Made by a program: the position numbers and the translations under genes. 64,000 bases of DNA, taken from positions 1 through 64,000 of the forward strand of contig JAHXIP010000013.1 in assembly GCA_025655575.1 (NCBI GenBank), written 5' to 3'. This stretch comes from Candidatus Thiodiazotropha sp. (ex Monitilora ramsayi). Its GTDB lineage: Bacteria; Pseudomonadota; Gammaproteobacteria; Chromatiales; Chromatiaceae. The notes under the pieces are model-generated. The model saw only the letters and a list, made by a program, of their open reading frames with translations, was not told the DNA's origin and did no database searches. This document shows positions 32,338-41,846 of the stretch, in pieces. How positions within the stretch are numbered: position 1 is the stretch's first letter; each line of letters opens with the position of its first letter.

Positions 32338-34787
32338 GCAAGCAGAAACTGATTCTAATTGGCAATGGAATGGCTGGGATACGTGCCGTCGAGGAGTTGT
32401 TGAAGCTGGAGCCGGAGATGTATGAGATCACCGTCTTCGGTGCGGAGCCTCACCCGAACTACAACCGTATTATGCTCTCTCCAGTGTTGGCCGGAGAGAA
32501 GACCATCGACGATATCGTGCTCAACAGCCGTGAGTGGTATACGGAGAACGGTATCAATCTGCATACCGGCGATCCGGTGGCTGAGATCGACCGTATTTCC
32601 CGTCAGGTAACGACCGCTTCAGGCAACACCCTGTCCTATGATCGCTTGTTGCTGGCGACAGGCTCCAATCCCTTCATCATTCCCGTGCCTGGGCATGAGC
32701 TGCCCGGTGTGGTCGGATTCAGAGACATCAGGGACGTGGAGATGATGCTGGAGAGTGCCAGGCAGTACAAGAAAGCGGTCGTGATCGGCGGCGGTCTGCT
32801 CGGTCTCGAAGCGGCCAACGGCCTGATGAAGAACGGTATGGATGTCACCGTGGTTCATCTAATGGATATCCTGATGGAGCGTCAGCTCGATAAACCTGCC
32901 GCAGAGCTGCTCAAGGCATCCCTGGCAGAGTCGGGGATGAACTTTCTCATGCAGGCGGAGACCGCTGAGATACTTGGCGATGATCGGGTACGCGGTGTGC
33001 GTTTCAAGGACGGATCCAAAATTGAAGCCGACCTGGTGGTCATGGCGGTGGGTATCCGGCCAAACACAGTATTGGCGCAACAGGCGGGACTCCATTGCGA
33101 CAGGGGAGTGGTGGTCAACGATACGTTGCAGACCTTTGATCCCCGTATCTATGCGGTGGGTGAGTGTGTGCAACATAGAAACAGCTGCTACGGGCTGGTG
33201 GCGCCGCTCTTCGAGCAGGCCAAGGTCTGTGCGAATCATCTGGCCATGCTCGGTTACGGACGTTATGAGGGTTCGGTGACCTCCACCAAGCTAAAGGTGA
33301 CGGGTATCGATCTCTTCTCCGCCGGTGAGTTCAATGAAGAAGAGGGGGACGAGACCCTGGTGCTGCAGGATCCGGCGCAAGGGATCTACAAGAAACTGGT
33401 GATACGGGACAACCGGATCAAGGGTGCCGTGATGTATGGCGATACCATAGACGGTACCTGGTACTTCCAGCTCCTGCGGGAGGAGACCGATATATCCAGT
33501 CTCCGCAATACTATCCTCTTCGGTCAGCACGATCTGGGTGATGCGGGGCACGGAGATGAGACCCGTGTTGCCATGTTGTCCGACGATGCGGAGATTTGCG
33601 GCTGCAACGGTGTCTGCAAGGGAGATATCGTCAACGCGATCAGCAGTAAGGGGCTGTTCACATTGGATGAGGTGCGTACCCACACTAAGGCATCCGCGTC
33701 CTGCGGCTCTTGTACTGGGTTAGTGGAGTCGTTATTGGCCAGTACCGTGGGTGAAGGGTACGCTGCGGCACCGAGTAAAAAGGCGGTATGTGCTTGTACC
33801 GAGCACAGTCATGATGAAGTGATCCAGGCGATACGTACGGCACCGCTCAAATCGATGCGCAATCTGTTCGACTACCTGAACTGGAAAACACCGGATGGGT
33901 GTTCCGCTTGTCGTCCCGCGCTCAACTACTATCTGTTGGCCAACTGGCCCGGTGAATATCAGGACGATGCCCAGTCCCGCTTCATCAATGAACGGGCTCA
34001 CGGCAATATCCAAAAAGACGGTACCTATTCCGTCGTACCCCGCATGTTCGGCGGGCTCTGCACCGCTAACGATCTGCGTGCGATTGCCGACGTGTCTGAC
34101 AAATATCAGGTCCCGGAGATGAAGGTGACCGGTGGCCAGCGCATCGATCTCTTCGGTGTGAAGAAGGAGCAGTTGCCCGCGATGTGGAAGGACCTTACGG
34201 CGGCAGGCTTTGTATCGGGTCATGCCTACGGCAAAGCGATGCGGACGGTAAAAACCTGTGCCGGAAAAACCTGGTGCCGGTTCGGTACGCAGAACTCCAC
34301 CGGTCTGGGTGTGCAGCTGGAGGAACTGACCTGGGGTTCGTGGATGCCGCACAAATTCAAGCTGGCGGTCTCGGGTTGCCCACGTAACTGTGCCGAGGCG
34401 ACGATCAAGGATTTCGGCGTGGTCTGTGTCGACTCCGGCTATGAGCTTCACGTCGGCGGTAACGGGGGTATCAAGGTGAGGGTCACCGATCTGTTGTGCA
34501 AGGTGGAGACCGAGGCGGAAGTGCTCGAATATTGTGGCGCCTTCACCCAACTTTACCGGGAAGAGGCTCACTACCTGGAGCGAACGGCGCCCTGGGTGGA
34601 GCGCGTGAGCCTGAATTTTGTGAAGCAGCGAATCCTTAAAGACGAATCCGGTCGCAAGGCACTCTTCGAACGATTCAAATACGGACAGCGGTTCGCACAG
34701 ATCGATCCCTGGCGCGCTTGTGCCGAGGGGGCGGAAGCCCACGAGTTCAAACCCCTGCATATCAACCAGATGAGGGCAGTATCATGA
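32334..34787 (+). CDS. nirB: NAD(P)H-dependent assimilatory nitrite reductase large subunit
   Basis: An 817-residue enzyme that reduces nitrite to ammonium. Domains in order: FAD/NAD(P)H oxidoreductase (KLILIGNGMAGIRAVEELL, VIGGGLLGLEAANGL; residues 1-310), a linker, a BFD-like [2Fe-2S] domain with CGCNGVC and ASCGSCTG (about residues 420-458), a second Cys pair region (CACTEHSHDE and DGCSACRP, about 480-530), and the sulfite/nitrite reductase core. The siroheme-[4Fe-4S] ligands are CAGKTWC (Cys 642 and 648) and CPRNC (Cys 682 and 686). It starts within the last codons of nrtC and ends overlapping nirD. Length matches family. Confidence 0.96.
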   Translation: MSKQKLILIGNGMAGIRAVEELLKLEPEMYEITVFGAEPHPNYNRIMLSPVLAGEKTIDDIVLNSREWYTENGINLHTGDPVAEIDRISRQVTTASGNTLSYDRLLLATGSNPFIIPVPGHELPGVVGFRDIRDVEMMLESARQYKKAVVIGGGLLGLEAANGLMKNGMDVTVVHLMDILMERQLDKPAAELLKASLAESGMNFLMQAETAEILGDDRVRGVRFKDGSKIEADLVVMAVGIRPNTVLAQQAGLHCDRGVVVNDTLQTFDPRIYAVGECVQHRNSCYGLVAPLFEQAKVCANHLAMLGYGRYEGSVTSTKLKVTGIDLFSAGEFNEEEGDETLVLQDPAQGIYKKLVIRDNRIKGAVMYGDTIDGTWYFQLLREETDISSLRNTILFGQHDLGDAGHGDETRVAMLSDDAEICGCNGVCKGDIVNAISSKGLFTLDEVRTHTKASASCGSCTGLVESLLASTVGEGYAAAPSKKAVCACTEHSHDEVIQAIRTAPLKSMRNLFDYLNWKTPDGCSACRPALNYYLLANWPGEYQDDAQSRFINERAHGNIQKDGTYSVVPRMFGGLCTANDLRAIADVSDKYQVPEMKVTGGQRIDLFGVKKEQLPAMWKDLTAAGFVSGHAYGKAMRTVKTCAGKTWCRFGTQNSTGLGVQLEELTWGSWMPHKFKLAVSGCPRNCAEATIKDFGVVCVDSGYELHVGGNGGIKVRVTDLLCKVETEAEVLEYCGAFTQLYREEAHYLERTAPWVERVSLNFVKQRILKDESGRKALFERFKYGQRFAQIDPWRACAEGAEAHEFKPLHINQMRAVS

Positions 34788-35113
34788 GTGATTGGATCGC
34801 TATTGCAAAACTCGACGAGATCCCTCCAATGGGTGCCCGCAAACTCCTGACAGAAACCTTGGAAATCGCCGTTTTTCGTACCGGTAATGATGAAGTCTTC
34901 GCCCTCAGAGACCGGTGTCCCCATCGTGGTGGACCACTATCGCAAGGTATTGTGCATGGCGATGCCGTGAGCTGTCCGTTGCACAATTGGAAGATTGATC
35001 TGCAGAGCGGAGAGGTACAAGGACCGGACGATGGATGTGTCAACATCTATGCAGTGAAGGTGGATGAGGGTGTCGTTTACCTGAACCTTGCTCAGGCGGA
35101 GTCGGCTGCTTGA
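34784..35113 (+). CDS. nirD: Nitrite reductase small subunit with Rieske cluster motif
   Basis: A 109-residue Rieske-fold protein, partner of NirB. Both cluster-binding pairs are present: CPHRGG (Cys 45, His 47) and CPLHNW (Cys 64, His 67), so unlike E. coli NirD this version should hold a [2Fe-2S] cluster. The ATG at 34784 overlaps the nirB stop (ATGA), meaning translational coupling. Followed by a long palindrome before nasA. Confidence 0.94.
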   Translation: MSDWIAIAKLDEIPPMGARKLLTETLEIAVFRTGNDEVFALRDRCPHRGGPLSQGIVHGDAVSCPLHNWKIDLQSGEVQGPDDGCVNIYAVKVDEGVVYLNLAQAESAA

Positions 35114-35118
35114 GGTTG

Positions 35119-35183
35119 ATTGGTGGGGCAGGGCCCCACCCTACACACTGATTTCGCGTAGGGTGGGGCCCTGCCCCACCAAT
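35119..35183. repeat. Perfect 26-bp inverted repeat inside the nitrate operon
   Basis: The left arm (35119-35144, beginning ATTGGTGGGGCAGGGCCCCA) is the exact reverse complement of the right arm (35158-35183), with a 13-base loop. It is the most complete member of the TGGTGGGGC palindrome family also seen at 15673 and 25087. Placed between nirD and nasA it would form a very stable hairpin in the operon RNA. No T tract follows, so it may reduce rather than stop readthrough, or protect the nirBD message. The family looks like a miniature mobile or REP-type element; this is inference. Confidence 0.8.
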
Positions 35184-35212
35184 CTACAGATGAATAAAGC
35201 AGAACATCGAGT

Positions 35213-37879
35213 ATGAGCAACACAGTCAAAACCACCTGTCCCTATTGCGGTGTCGGATGCGGTCTACTGGTGGAAAGGAACAACCAGGGTGAATGGCTCG
35301 TCAGGGGCGACCACGAGCATCCCTCGAACTATGGCCGACTCTGCTCCAAAGGTACTGCGCTGGGCGAGACACTTGGCCATGAGAACGCGCTGCAGTCTCC
35401 AATCATCGATGGACAACCTGCGGATTGGGGTAGTGCGCTTGACCTCGTAGCGAGGCGGTTCAGGGAGACCATCGACCGCCACGGACCCGATGCCGTGGCC
35501 TTTTATGTCTCAGGACAGCTGCTCACGGAAGACTACTACGTCGCCAACAAACTGATGAAGGGATTTATCGGTTCGGGCAATATCGATACCAACTCCCGGC
35601 TCTGTATGTCCTCCTCGGTGGCTGGCCACAAGCGTGCATTCGGCTCCGACACCGTACCGGGTTGTTATGAAGATTTCGAGCAGGCGCAGCTGATCGTTCT
35701 GACCGGCTCCAATACCGCCTGGTGTCACCCGGTACTCTATCGGCGCATCGTGAAGGCCAAGGAGAATAACCCTGCACTGAAGATTGTCGTGATCGATCCG
35801 CGTGAGACGGCGACCTGTGAGATTGCCGATCTACACCTGGCGCTAAAACCGGGTAGTGACAGTGTTCTTTTCAGTGGTCTGCTGAGTTTCCTGAGTCGTA
35901 ACGGATCTATGGACAGGACCTTTGTGGAGGCGCATACGGAAGGATTGGAGGATGCTCTGCAGCAGGCTCTTTGGTATGTGCCTTCAGTTAACGCCACCGC
36001 TGAACTCTGTCGACTGGCCAGGGATGATGTTGAGACCTTTTGCCGCTGGTTTTTGATGAAAAAAAGAGTGGTGACACTCTATTCACAGGGGATCAACCAG
36101 ACCTCCAGTGGCACCGATAAAGTCAACGCCATCATCAATTGTCATCTCTATACGGGACGTATTGGGCGGCCCGGTATGGGGCCCTTTTCCATCACCGGTC
36201 AGCCCAATGCCATGGGGGGGCGTGAAGTCGGCGCGCTCTCCAATCAACTCGCCTGTCACATGGATATCGACAATGAGCCGCACAGGGAATTGGTCGGGCA
36301 ATTCTGGCAGACGCAAAACCTGACAAGCAGTGCGGGGCTCAAAGCAGTTGATCTCTTTCGGGCTGTCGAATCTGGTAAGGTGAAAGCGCTATGGGTCATG
36401 GCCACTAATCCGGCAGTCAGTTTGCCTGATGCACAGCAGGTCAGGCGGGCATTGGCACAGTGTGAGTTTCTCGTCGTATCGGATTGTGTGGGGAAGACAG
36501 ATACCACGAATTTTGCAGATGTGCTGTTACCCGCCCAGGGTTGGGGTGAAAAGGACGGCACAGTGAGCAGCTCGGAACGTACCATCAGTCGGCAGCATCG
36601 CTTTCTTCCGGCTCAAGGGGATGTCCGCCCGGATTGGTGGATACTGAGCCAAGTGGCTCAGCGATTGGGTTATAGCGGTTTCGACTATTCGTCGTCTCAT
36701 GAGATCTTTAAGGAGTATGCCTGCCTCTCGGGGTATAGGAACGAGGGAGATCGCGATTTTGATATCTCCGGTTTGGCGAGATTGAATGCCGAGGAGTATG
36801 ACTCGTTACAGCCGATACAGTGGCCCGTCCCGGCAGCTGTAAAAGAAGGTACCAAACGACTGTTCGCTGACGGTCGATTCTACACACCTAATCGCAAGGC
36901 CAGATTTGTATCCGTGGTGCCGAAAACGCCGGGGGAGGCTTTGAGTGATGCCTATCCCATGGTTCTCAACACCGGACGTGTGAGAGACCAATGGCATACC
37001 ATGACCCGTACCGGAAAATCGGCCCGGCTGTTCGGACACGACAATGAACCTTTCGCCGAGATCCACTCTTCAGATGCGCAATCATACGACATCGAAGAAG
37101 GGGAACTGGTCAGTATCAGCAGTCGCCTGGGAACTGTAGTGGTGCGTGCGCGCCTGACCGATCGCCAATCCAAGGGGGAACTGTTTGTACCGATGCACTG
37201 GAATGATCAGTTCGCCAGTAATGCGACAGTGGATAGCCTGGTCCACCCGGTGCTCGATCCCATCTCAGGTCAGCCCGAGTTCAAACACACACCTGTTGCA
37301 ATCCACCCCTATCGGCCTGCATGGCACGGTTTTCTTTTGACCCGCGAGAACGTCATGCTCGAACATGCCACCTACTGGGCCAGGGCGAAACGCGAGGGAC
37401 TCTGGCACTATGAGCTTGCCGGTGAGCAGGCGGCTGACAATTGGTCCACGGTGGCCAGGGATCTGCTCTTGTCAGCCAGTGACGTGACACAGTGGGCAGA
37501 GATGATGGACAGTGCCGGTGGATACTATCGAGGTGTCAGTGTGGTGAATGATAGGTTACAGAGCTGTCTCTTTATCGGTCCCGATCATCAATTACCGAAG
37601 CGAGACTGGTTGGTACAGCTTTTCAGCAAGCGGCAACTGACACGAGAGGAGCGCCTGCGTCTGTTGGCGGGTACCCCCGGTAATGCCCAGGAGGATGCTG
37701 GGAAGACGGTTTGTGCCTGTTTCGGTGTCGGATTGAATACGCTCATTCATGGAATTCGTGAGCGGGGTTTACGTACTACGGATGATATCGGCAAGGTATT
37801 ACGGGCAGGTACCAACTGCGGTTCCTGTCTGTCTGAGATCAAGACAGTGATCCATGAACATATGCCTGAATCGGTCTGA
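35213..37879 (+). CDS. nasA: Assimilatory nitrate reductase catalytic subunit
   Basis: An 888-residue molybdopterin enzyme of the DMSO reductase superfamily that reduces nitrate to nitrite in the cytoplasm. The N-terminal [4Fe-4S] site has Cys 9, 12, 16 and 44 (CPYCGVGC...RLCSKG). SRLCMSSSVAGHKRAFGSD carries the Cys likely ligating molybdenum. MGPFSITGQPNAMGGREVG and NTGRVRDQWHTMTRTG are cofactor-binding segments of NasA/NarB. A C-terminal BFD-like [2Fe-2S] domain (CACFGVG...GTNCGSC, residues about 835-880) gives a second electron entry point. No NasB flavoprotein is seen, so a ferredoxin or NADH-linked partner encoded elsewhere must supply electrons. Start ATG 35213 lies 30 bases after the palindrome. 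Confidence 0.95.
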   Translation: MSNTVKTTCPYCGVGCGLLVERNNQGEWLVRGDHEHPSNYGRLCSKGTALGETLGHENALQSPIIDGQPADWGSALDLVARRFRETIDRHGPDAVAFYVSGQLLTEDYYVANKLMKGFIGSGNIDTNSRLCMSSSVAGHKRAFGSDTVPGCYEDFEQAQLIVLTGSNTAWCHPVLYRRIVKAKENNPALKIVVIDPRETATCEIADLHLALKPGSDSVLFSGLLSFLSRNGSMDRTFVEAHTEGLEDALQQALWYVPSVNATAELCRLARDDVETFCRWFLMKKRVVTLYSQGINQTSSGTDKVNAIINCHLYTGRIGRPGMGPFSITGQPNAMGGREVGALSNQLACHMDIDNEPHRELVGQFWQTQNLTSSAGLKAVDLFRAVESGKVKALWVMATNPAVSLPDAQQVRRALAQCEFLVVSDCVGKTDTTNFADVLLPAQGWGEKDGTVSSSERTISRQHRFLPAQGDVRPDWWILSQVAQRLGYSGFDYSSSHEIFKEYACLSGYRNEGDRDFDISGLARLNAEEYDSLQPIQWPVPAAVKEGTKRLFADGRFYTPNRKARFVSVVPKTPGEALSDAYPMVLNTGRVRDQWHTMTRTGKSARLFGHDNEPFAEIHSSDAQSYDIEEGELVSISSRLGTVVVRARLTDRQSKGELFVPMHWNDQFASNATVDSLVHPVLDPISGQPEFKHTPVAIHPYRPAWHGFLLTRENVMLEHATYWARAKREGLWHYELAGEQAADNWSTVARDLLLSASDVTQWAEMMDSAGGYYRGVSVVNDRLQSCLFIGPDHQLPKRDWLVQLFSKRQLTREERLRLLAGTPGNAQEDAGKTVCACFGVGLNTLIHGIRERGLRTTDDIGKVLRAGTNCGSCLSEIKTVIHEHMPESV

Positions 37880-37935
37880 AAGAATGGATGCAGTTGTGTA
37901 ATTTCTATGTTTCATAATTACTAAGGAGCGATGGA

Positions 37936-38349
37936 ATGTCCCCAGAGGAAATCAATTACGTAAAAGAGAGCTGGGCTAAAGTGGTGCCCATTTCGGATAA
38001 GGCAGCCGCGCTGTTTTACAGTCGTTTGTTTGAGGTCTACCCGGAAGTGAAACCCTATTTCAAAGGCGAGATGGAGGCTCAGGGAAAGAAGCTGATGGCG
38101 ATGATTGGCATGGCTGTCGACAGCCTGGACAATCTGGAACCGCTGATTGGTACGATTCAGGATTCCGGCAAACGCCATGCTCAATATGGCGTGAAAGATG
38201 AAGACTACGATAAGGTGGCCGATGCGCTGATCTGGACGTTGGAGCAGGGATTGGGTGACGCTTTTACAGATGAGGTAAAGGGGGCCTGGGTGAATACCTA
38301 TACCGCATTGGCTTCAGTGATGAAAGCAGGAGCAGTGGAAGCCCGCTAG
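37936..38349 (+). CDS. Single-domain bacterial haemoglobin (globin)
   Basis: A 137-residue globin of the Vitreoscilla haemoglobin/flavohaemoglobin-type family without reductase domain. The proximal His is in SGKRHAQYGV (near residue 82), and the E-helix segment GKKLMAMIGMAVDSL and the C/D region VKPYFKGEM are visible. A good AAGGAG site (37923-37928) sets the ATG at 37936. It lies 56 bases after nasA in the same direction, so it is likely the last gene of the nitrate operon. A role in NO or nitrite stress during nitrate use is inferred from place; function as an oxygen carrier is the alternative. Confidence 0.9.
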   Translation: MSPEEINYVKESWAKVVPISDKAAALFYSRLFEVYPEVKPYFKGEMEAQGKKLMAMIGMAVDSLDNLEPLIGTIQDSGKRHAQYGVKDEDYDKVADALIWTLEQGLGDAFTDEVKGAWVNTYTALASVMKAGAVEAR

Positions 38350-38358
38350 GGGCTGACT

Positions 38359-38928
38359 TCAGCTACCCAGCGGCATAACGGAGTGGGGGAGCCAGAGCAG
38401 TGCGGGCTCCTCCTTTTCGTTGAGCTTATGCTTCAGGATGACGTTACCATTGCCTGTATCCCAGCGCAGAATGGAATCCGTCTGGGGCATCTCAGCACCT
38501 TGTGCATTTTCTGTAACGGGATTCCCCATCTGTTGAAAGAGTTGCTGTATCAGCTGGTCATGATAGATACGTCGATAGACGACCTTGAGTCCGTTGACCC
38601 ACTGGTCGTGAAAAAAGACGGTGATGTAGCGGGCGGGCATGCTGTTGAAGATGCCGATACGTGAAGCACAGAGCCGATTGCCAAAGCTTGAGACCTGATC
38701 CTGGCATTGCCACTCGATGTCCGGAAATACCTCTTTCAATTGAGATTCAGTGAATTGGTTGTCTAGAACTTCAAGATTGAGGTTGATCTCCTCTTCCCCC
38801 CAGAGAAAAAGAACAACTGAGTCAGTACGTCGCTGTCCATCCTCAGTAAACACAAGCCAGAAGATCGGTCCAATGACGACCAGGAATGCCAGCAGGCGTT
38901 TGTACAGTGGGGGGAGCTTTAAGTTCAT
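38359..38928 (-). CDS. Membrane-anchored protein of unknown function
   Basis: About 189 residues with one N-terminal membrane segment (LLAFLVVIGPIFWLVF, about residues 10-26) and a periplasmic remainder containing two Cys (EWQCQDQ and NRLCASR) that could pair. The ATG at 38928 is preferred over the in-frame TTG at 38949. The gene ends nine bases from the globin stop, convergent with it. No family recognised. Confidence 0.6.
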   Translation of the reverse strand: MNLKLPPLYKRLLAFLVVIGPIFWLVFTEDGQRRTDSVVLFLWGEEEINLNLEVLDNQFTESQLKEVFPDIEWQCQDQVSSFGNRLCASRIGIFNSMPARYITVFFHDQWVNGLKVVYRRIYHDQLIQQLFQQMGNPVTENAQGAEMPQTDSILRWDTGNGNVILKHKLNEKEEPALLWLPHSVMPLGS

Positions 38929-38995
38929 AGGGAGATCTTGGTAATGCAAAAAAGAAGAAAACCTAACAAAGTGACAGTGGTTGCTGTGTGATGAT

Positions 38996-39026
38996 AAAGG
39001 GACGGCTCCGGTGGAGCCGCCCCTTA
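38996..39026 (-). terminator. Rho-independent terminator of acs
   Basis: On the minus strand AAGGGGCGGCTCC (39025-39013) pairs with GGAGCCGTCCCTT (39009-38997) with one mismatch, loop of three bases, followed by TTTAT. It lies about 27 bases beyond the acs stop codon. Confidence 0.8.
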
Positions 39027-39052
39027 ATCACTTCACTTAGCCGACTGTCAGC

Positions 39053-40999
39053 TTATTTGTTTTCCCGGTTATCAACCAGATTATCGACCACGCTGGGATC
39101 GGCCAGGGTTGAGGTATCGCCCAGTGTGTCCAGCTCATTGGCCGCTATCTTGCGCAGGATACGGCGCATGATCTTACCGGAGCGGGTCTTGGGCAGACCG
39201 GGCGCCCACTGGATGATGTTGACCTTGGCGATAGGACCGATTTCTGAACGTACCAGCTTGACCAGATCGGTCTTCAGTTCGTCGGTACCTTCCACGCCGG
39301 CCATCAGCGTGACATAGGCGTATATACCTTGACCAGTGAGGTCATGGGGATAGCCAACCACGGCTGCCTCGGCGACGTTATCATGCAACACCAGTGCAGA
39401 TTCAATTTCGGCGGTACCCAGACGGTGCCCTGAGACATTGAGAACGTCATCGACTCGGCCTGTAATCCAGTAGTAGCCGTCCTCGTCACGACGGGCGCCG
39501 TCCCCGGTGAAGTAGTAGCCGGGGTACATGGCGAAATAGGTCTCGAAGAAACGCTTATGATCACCATAGACGCTGCGCATCATGGAAGGCCAGGGATGTT
39601 TGATGGCCAGGTTACCTTCGGCAGGATTGCCGTCGATCTCCACCCCCTGATCGTCCAACAGCACAGGCTCTACGCCAAAGAAGGGGTGGGTGGCGGAACC
39701 TGGCTTCAGTGGTGTGGCGCCGGGTAGGGGGGTCATCATGTGTGCACCGGTCTCAGTCTGCCACCAGGTATCGACGATCGGGCAACGCTCTTCACCGACC
39801 ACATTGTGGTACCACTCCCAGGCTTCGGGATTGATGGGTTCACCCACGGTACCGAGCAGTCGAAGACTCTTGCGGCTGGTTTTCTTGACCGGTTCTTCAC
39901 CGGCACCCATCAGCGAGCGGATGGCAGTTGGTGCGGTGTAGAAAGTGGCTACGTTATGTTTGTCGCAGACCTGCCAGAAGCGTGAGATATCGGGATAGGT
40001 TGGGATGCCTTCGAACATGACAGTGATGGCGCCATTGTTCAGCGGACCATAGACGATGTAGGTATGACCGGTGACCCAGCCCACATCAGCGGTACACCAG
40101 TAGACCTCGCCATCCTTATAGTCGAAAACCAGTTTGTGGGTCATGGCTGCCTGCAGCAGATAACCGCCAGTGGTGTGAAGCACACCCTTGGGTTTACCGG
40201 TGGAGCCAGAAGTGTAGAGAATGAACAGGGGATCGTCGGCTTCCATCTCTTCCGGCGGGCAGTCGGCGGAGGCGTCTGCCATCGCTTCGTGATACCAGAC
40301 ATCACGTTGATCGTTCCACTCAACTGGATCGCCACCTCGCTGTACGACCAGACAGGTATGTACATTAGGGCACTGGGCAATGGCTTTATCGGCATTGGCT
40401 TTCAGTGGGACTTTCTTGCCGCCACGCATGGACTGGTCGGAAGTGATCACCACCTGGCAGTCTGAATCGAGGATTCGATCTCGCAGGGCATCCGGAGAGA
40501 AACCACCGAAGACGATGGAGTGCACGGCACCGATACGGGTACAGGCGAGCATGGCCACGGCCGCTTCAGGGATCATGGGCAGGTAGAGGGAGACCCGATC
40601 GCCTTTCTTGACGCCGCGTGACTTCAATACGTTGGCGAATTTGCTGACTTCTTCGTGCAGCTCCCGATAGGTGATCTTGCGATCCTCATTCGGATCGTCA
40701 CCTTCCCAAATGATGGCAACCTGGTCGCCGCGGGTGTCAAGGTGGCGGTCAATACAGTTGTAGGAGACATTCAGTTTGGCGCCCTTGAACCATTCGATGT
40801 GCAGGTCGTCTTTATCAAAACTCCAGTCGAGTACGGTGTCCCACTTCTTGAACCAGGTGATGTATTGATCAGCCTGTTCAGCCCAGAAAGCTTCCGGGTC
40901 GTCAACGGATTGCTGATACATTGCCTGATACTGGGCGTCATTAACGTTGGCCTGTGCTGCAAAATCGGCAGGGACGGGATATACCTTGTGTTCTGACAT
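39053..40999 (-). CDS. acs: Acetyl-CoA synthetase (AMP-forming)
   Basis: A 648-residue enzyme that makes acetyl-CoA from acetate, ATP and CoA. It contains the AMP-binding signature [19 protein letters not shown] (about residues 262-280), [31 protein letters not shown], and the C-terminal [11 protein letters not shown] with the Lys that is acetylated in known homologues to switch the enzyme off. Length equals the E. coli enzyme (652). The ATG at 40999 follows GAGG at good spacing. It heads a minus-strand acetate cluster with a symporter, a cNMP/CBS protein and an exonuclease, but has its own terminator. Confidence 0.97.
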   Translation of the reverse strand: MSEHKVYPVPADFAAQANVNDAQYQAMYQQSVDDPEAFWAEQADQYITWFKKWDTVLDWSFDKDDLHIEWFKGAKLNVSYNCIDRHLDTRGDQVAIIWEGDDPNEDRKITYRELHEEVSKFANVLKSRGVKKGDRVSLYLPMIPEAAVAMLACTRIGAVHSIVFGGFSPDALRDRILDSDCQVVITSDQSMRGGKKVPLKANADKAIAQCPNVHTCLVVQRGGDPVEWNDQRDVWYHEAMADASADCPPEEMEADDPLFILYTSGSTGKPKGVLHTTGGYLLQAAMTHKLVFDYKDGEVYWCTADVGWVTGHTYIVYGPLNNGAITVMFEGIPTYPDISRFWQVCDKHNVATFYTAPTAIRSLMGAGEEPVKKTSRKSLRLLGTVGEPINPEAWEWYHNVVGEERCPIVDTWWQTETGAHMMTPLPGATPLKPGSATHPFFGVEPVLLDDQGVEIDGNPAEGNLAIKHPWPSMMRSVYGDHKRFFETYFAMYPGYYFTGDGARRDEDGYYWITGRVDDVLNVSGHRLGTAEIESALVLHDNVAEAAVVGYPHDLTGQGIYAYVTLMAGVEGTDELKTDLVKLVRSEIGPIAKVNIIQWAPGLPKTRSGKIMRRILRKIAANELDTLGDTSTLADPSVVDNLVDNRENK

Positions 41000-41151
41000 T
41001 AGATGCTCCTCAACGGTGGTTGTTGATACTTATTAGGATGCGGAAAACCATCTGTCTTCCGAAAAACACAACAAGACCACGATTTTTCTGTCTCTGATCT
41101 TGCTGGAAAAATAATAGTTGTTAGTTCTCAAACCTCTCATTCTATTGTGTG

Positions 41152-41844
41152 TCATCGAGTAAGAAAACGGCTGAGTTGACATTTACTCGGTTGCGGAAAC
41201 ATCTCTGATGCCATGGCCAGAAAGAGTTCAGCGGTAGCCAGGGCGTCACTCAAAGCATTATGCGCTTTGTAATTGGGTAAATTATATCTTGGTCTCAGAT
41301 TGAACAACCGTAGATTACCGGCTTGGATGGTATGGTTGCGGCGTTCAAAAAGCTGCCGCGCCAGCACCAGCGTATCGATAATCGGAATCACAAATGGGGC
41401 ACCATAGAGTTTTTTACAGGCGGCATTGATGAAGTTCTGCTCAATCGCAGAGTAGTGTACCAGCATGACCTTTCCAGCCAATCTCTCAAGTAATTCTGGC
41501 AATGCATCCTCTATGGGTATGCCTGTGGCTGCCTGGTCATCGGTGATGTGATGGATGACGGCCGACTCTTCAGGGATCTCCTCATCGATGGCGATCAATT
41601 GGTGCCGTGAGGTTTCCAGTTTAACCATCATATGTCGTATCTCTACCAAGCCGTAGCTGAGAATTTTATCTCGCTTCGGATCGAGACCGGTGGTTTCCAG
41701 ATCGAGGGAGACAATGACAAGCTCCTCGCATTCAACCTTTTTTGAGGTCAGCGGTGTAGAAAGATAGTCGTATAAAGCCCCATGGTTGACTTTCGTAAGT
41801 GCCCGCTTGCGCAGGGATTCCTGGCTGAGAAATCGTTGTAGCAT
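41152..41844 (-). CDS. DnaQ-family 3'-5' exonuclease (PolC-type)
   Basis: A 230-residue DEDDh-type nuclease. ExoI motif SLDLETTGLDP (near residue 47-56), ExoII HYSAIEQNFINAA (near 130-140) and ExoIII HNALSDALATAELF (near 195-208) carry the acidic residues and His needed for catalysis. It begins two bases after the cNMP/CBS gene ends, so the pair is co-transcribed. This pair next to acs and a sodium:solute symporter is a conserved arrangement in many marine gammaproteobacteria; why an exonuclease belongs there is not known. Confidence 0.88.
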   Translation of the reverse strand: MLQRFLSQESLRKRALTKVNHGALYDYLSTPLTSKKVECEELVIVSLDLETTGLDPKRDKILSYGLVEIRHMMVKLETSRHQLIAIDEEIPEESAVIHHITDDQAATGIPIEDALPELLERLAGKVMLVHYSAIEQNFINAACKKLYGAPFVIPIIDTLVLARQLFERRNHTIQAGNLRLFNLRPRYNLPNYKAHNALSDALATAELFLAMASEMFPQPSKCQLSRFLTR

Positions 41845-41846
41845 GA

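Noticed and set aside
33732..34760. 342-codon open frame antisense to nirB
   Set aside because: nirB has all expected cofactor motifs on the plus strand; the antisense frame has no domain and reflects codon bias.
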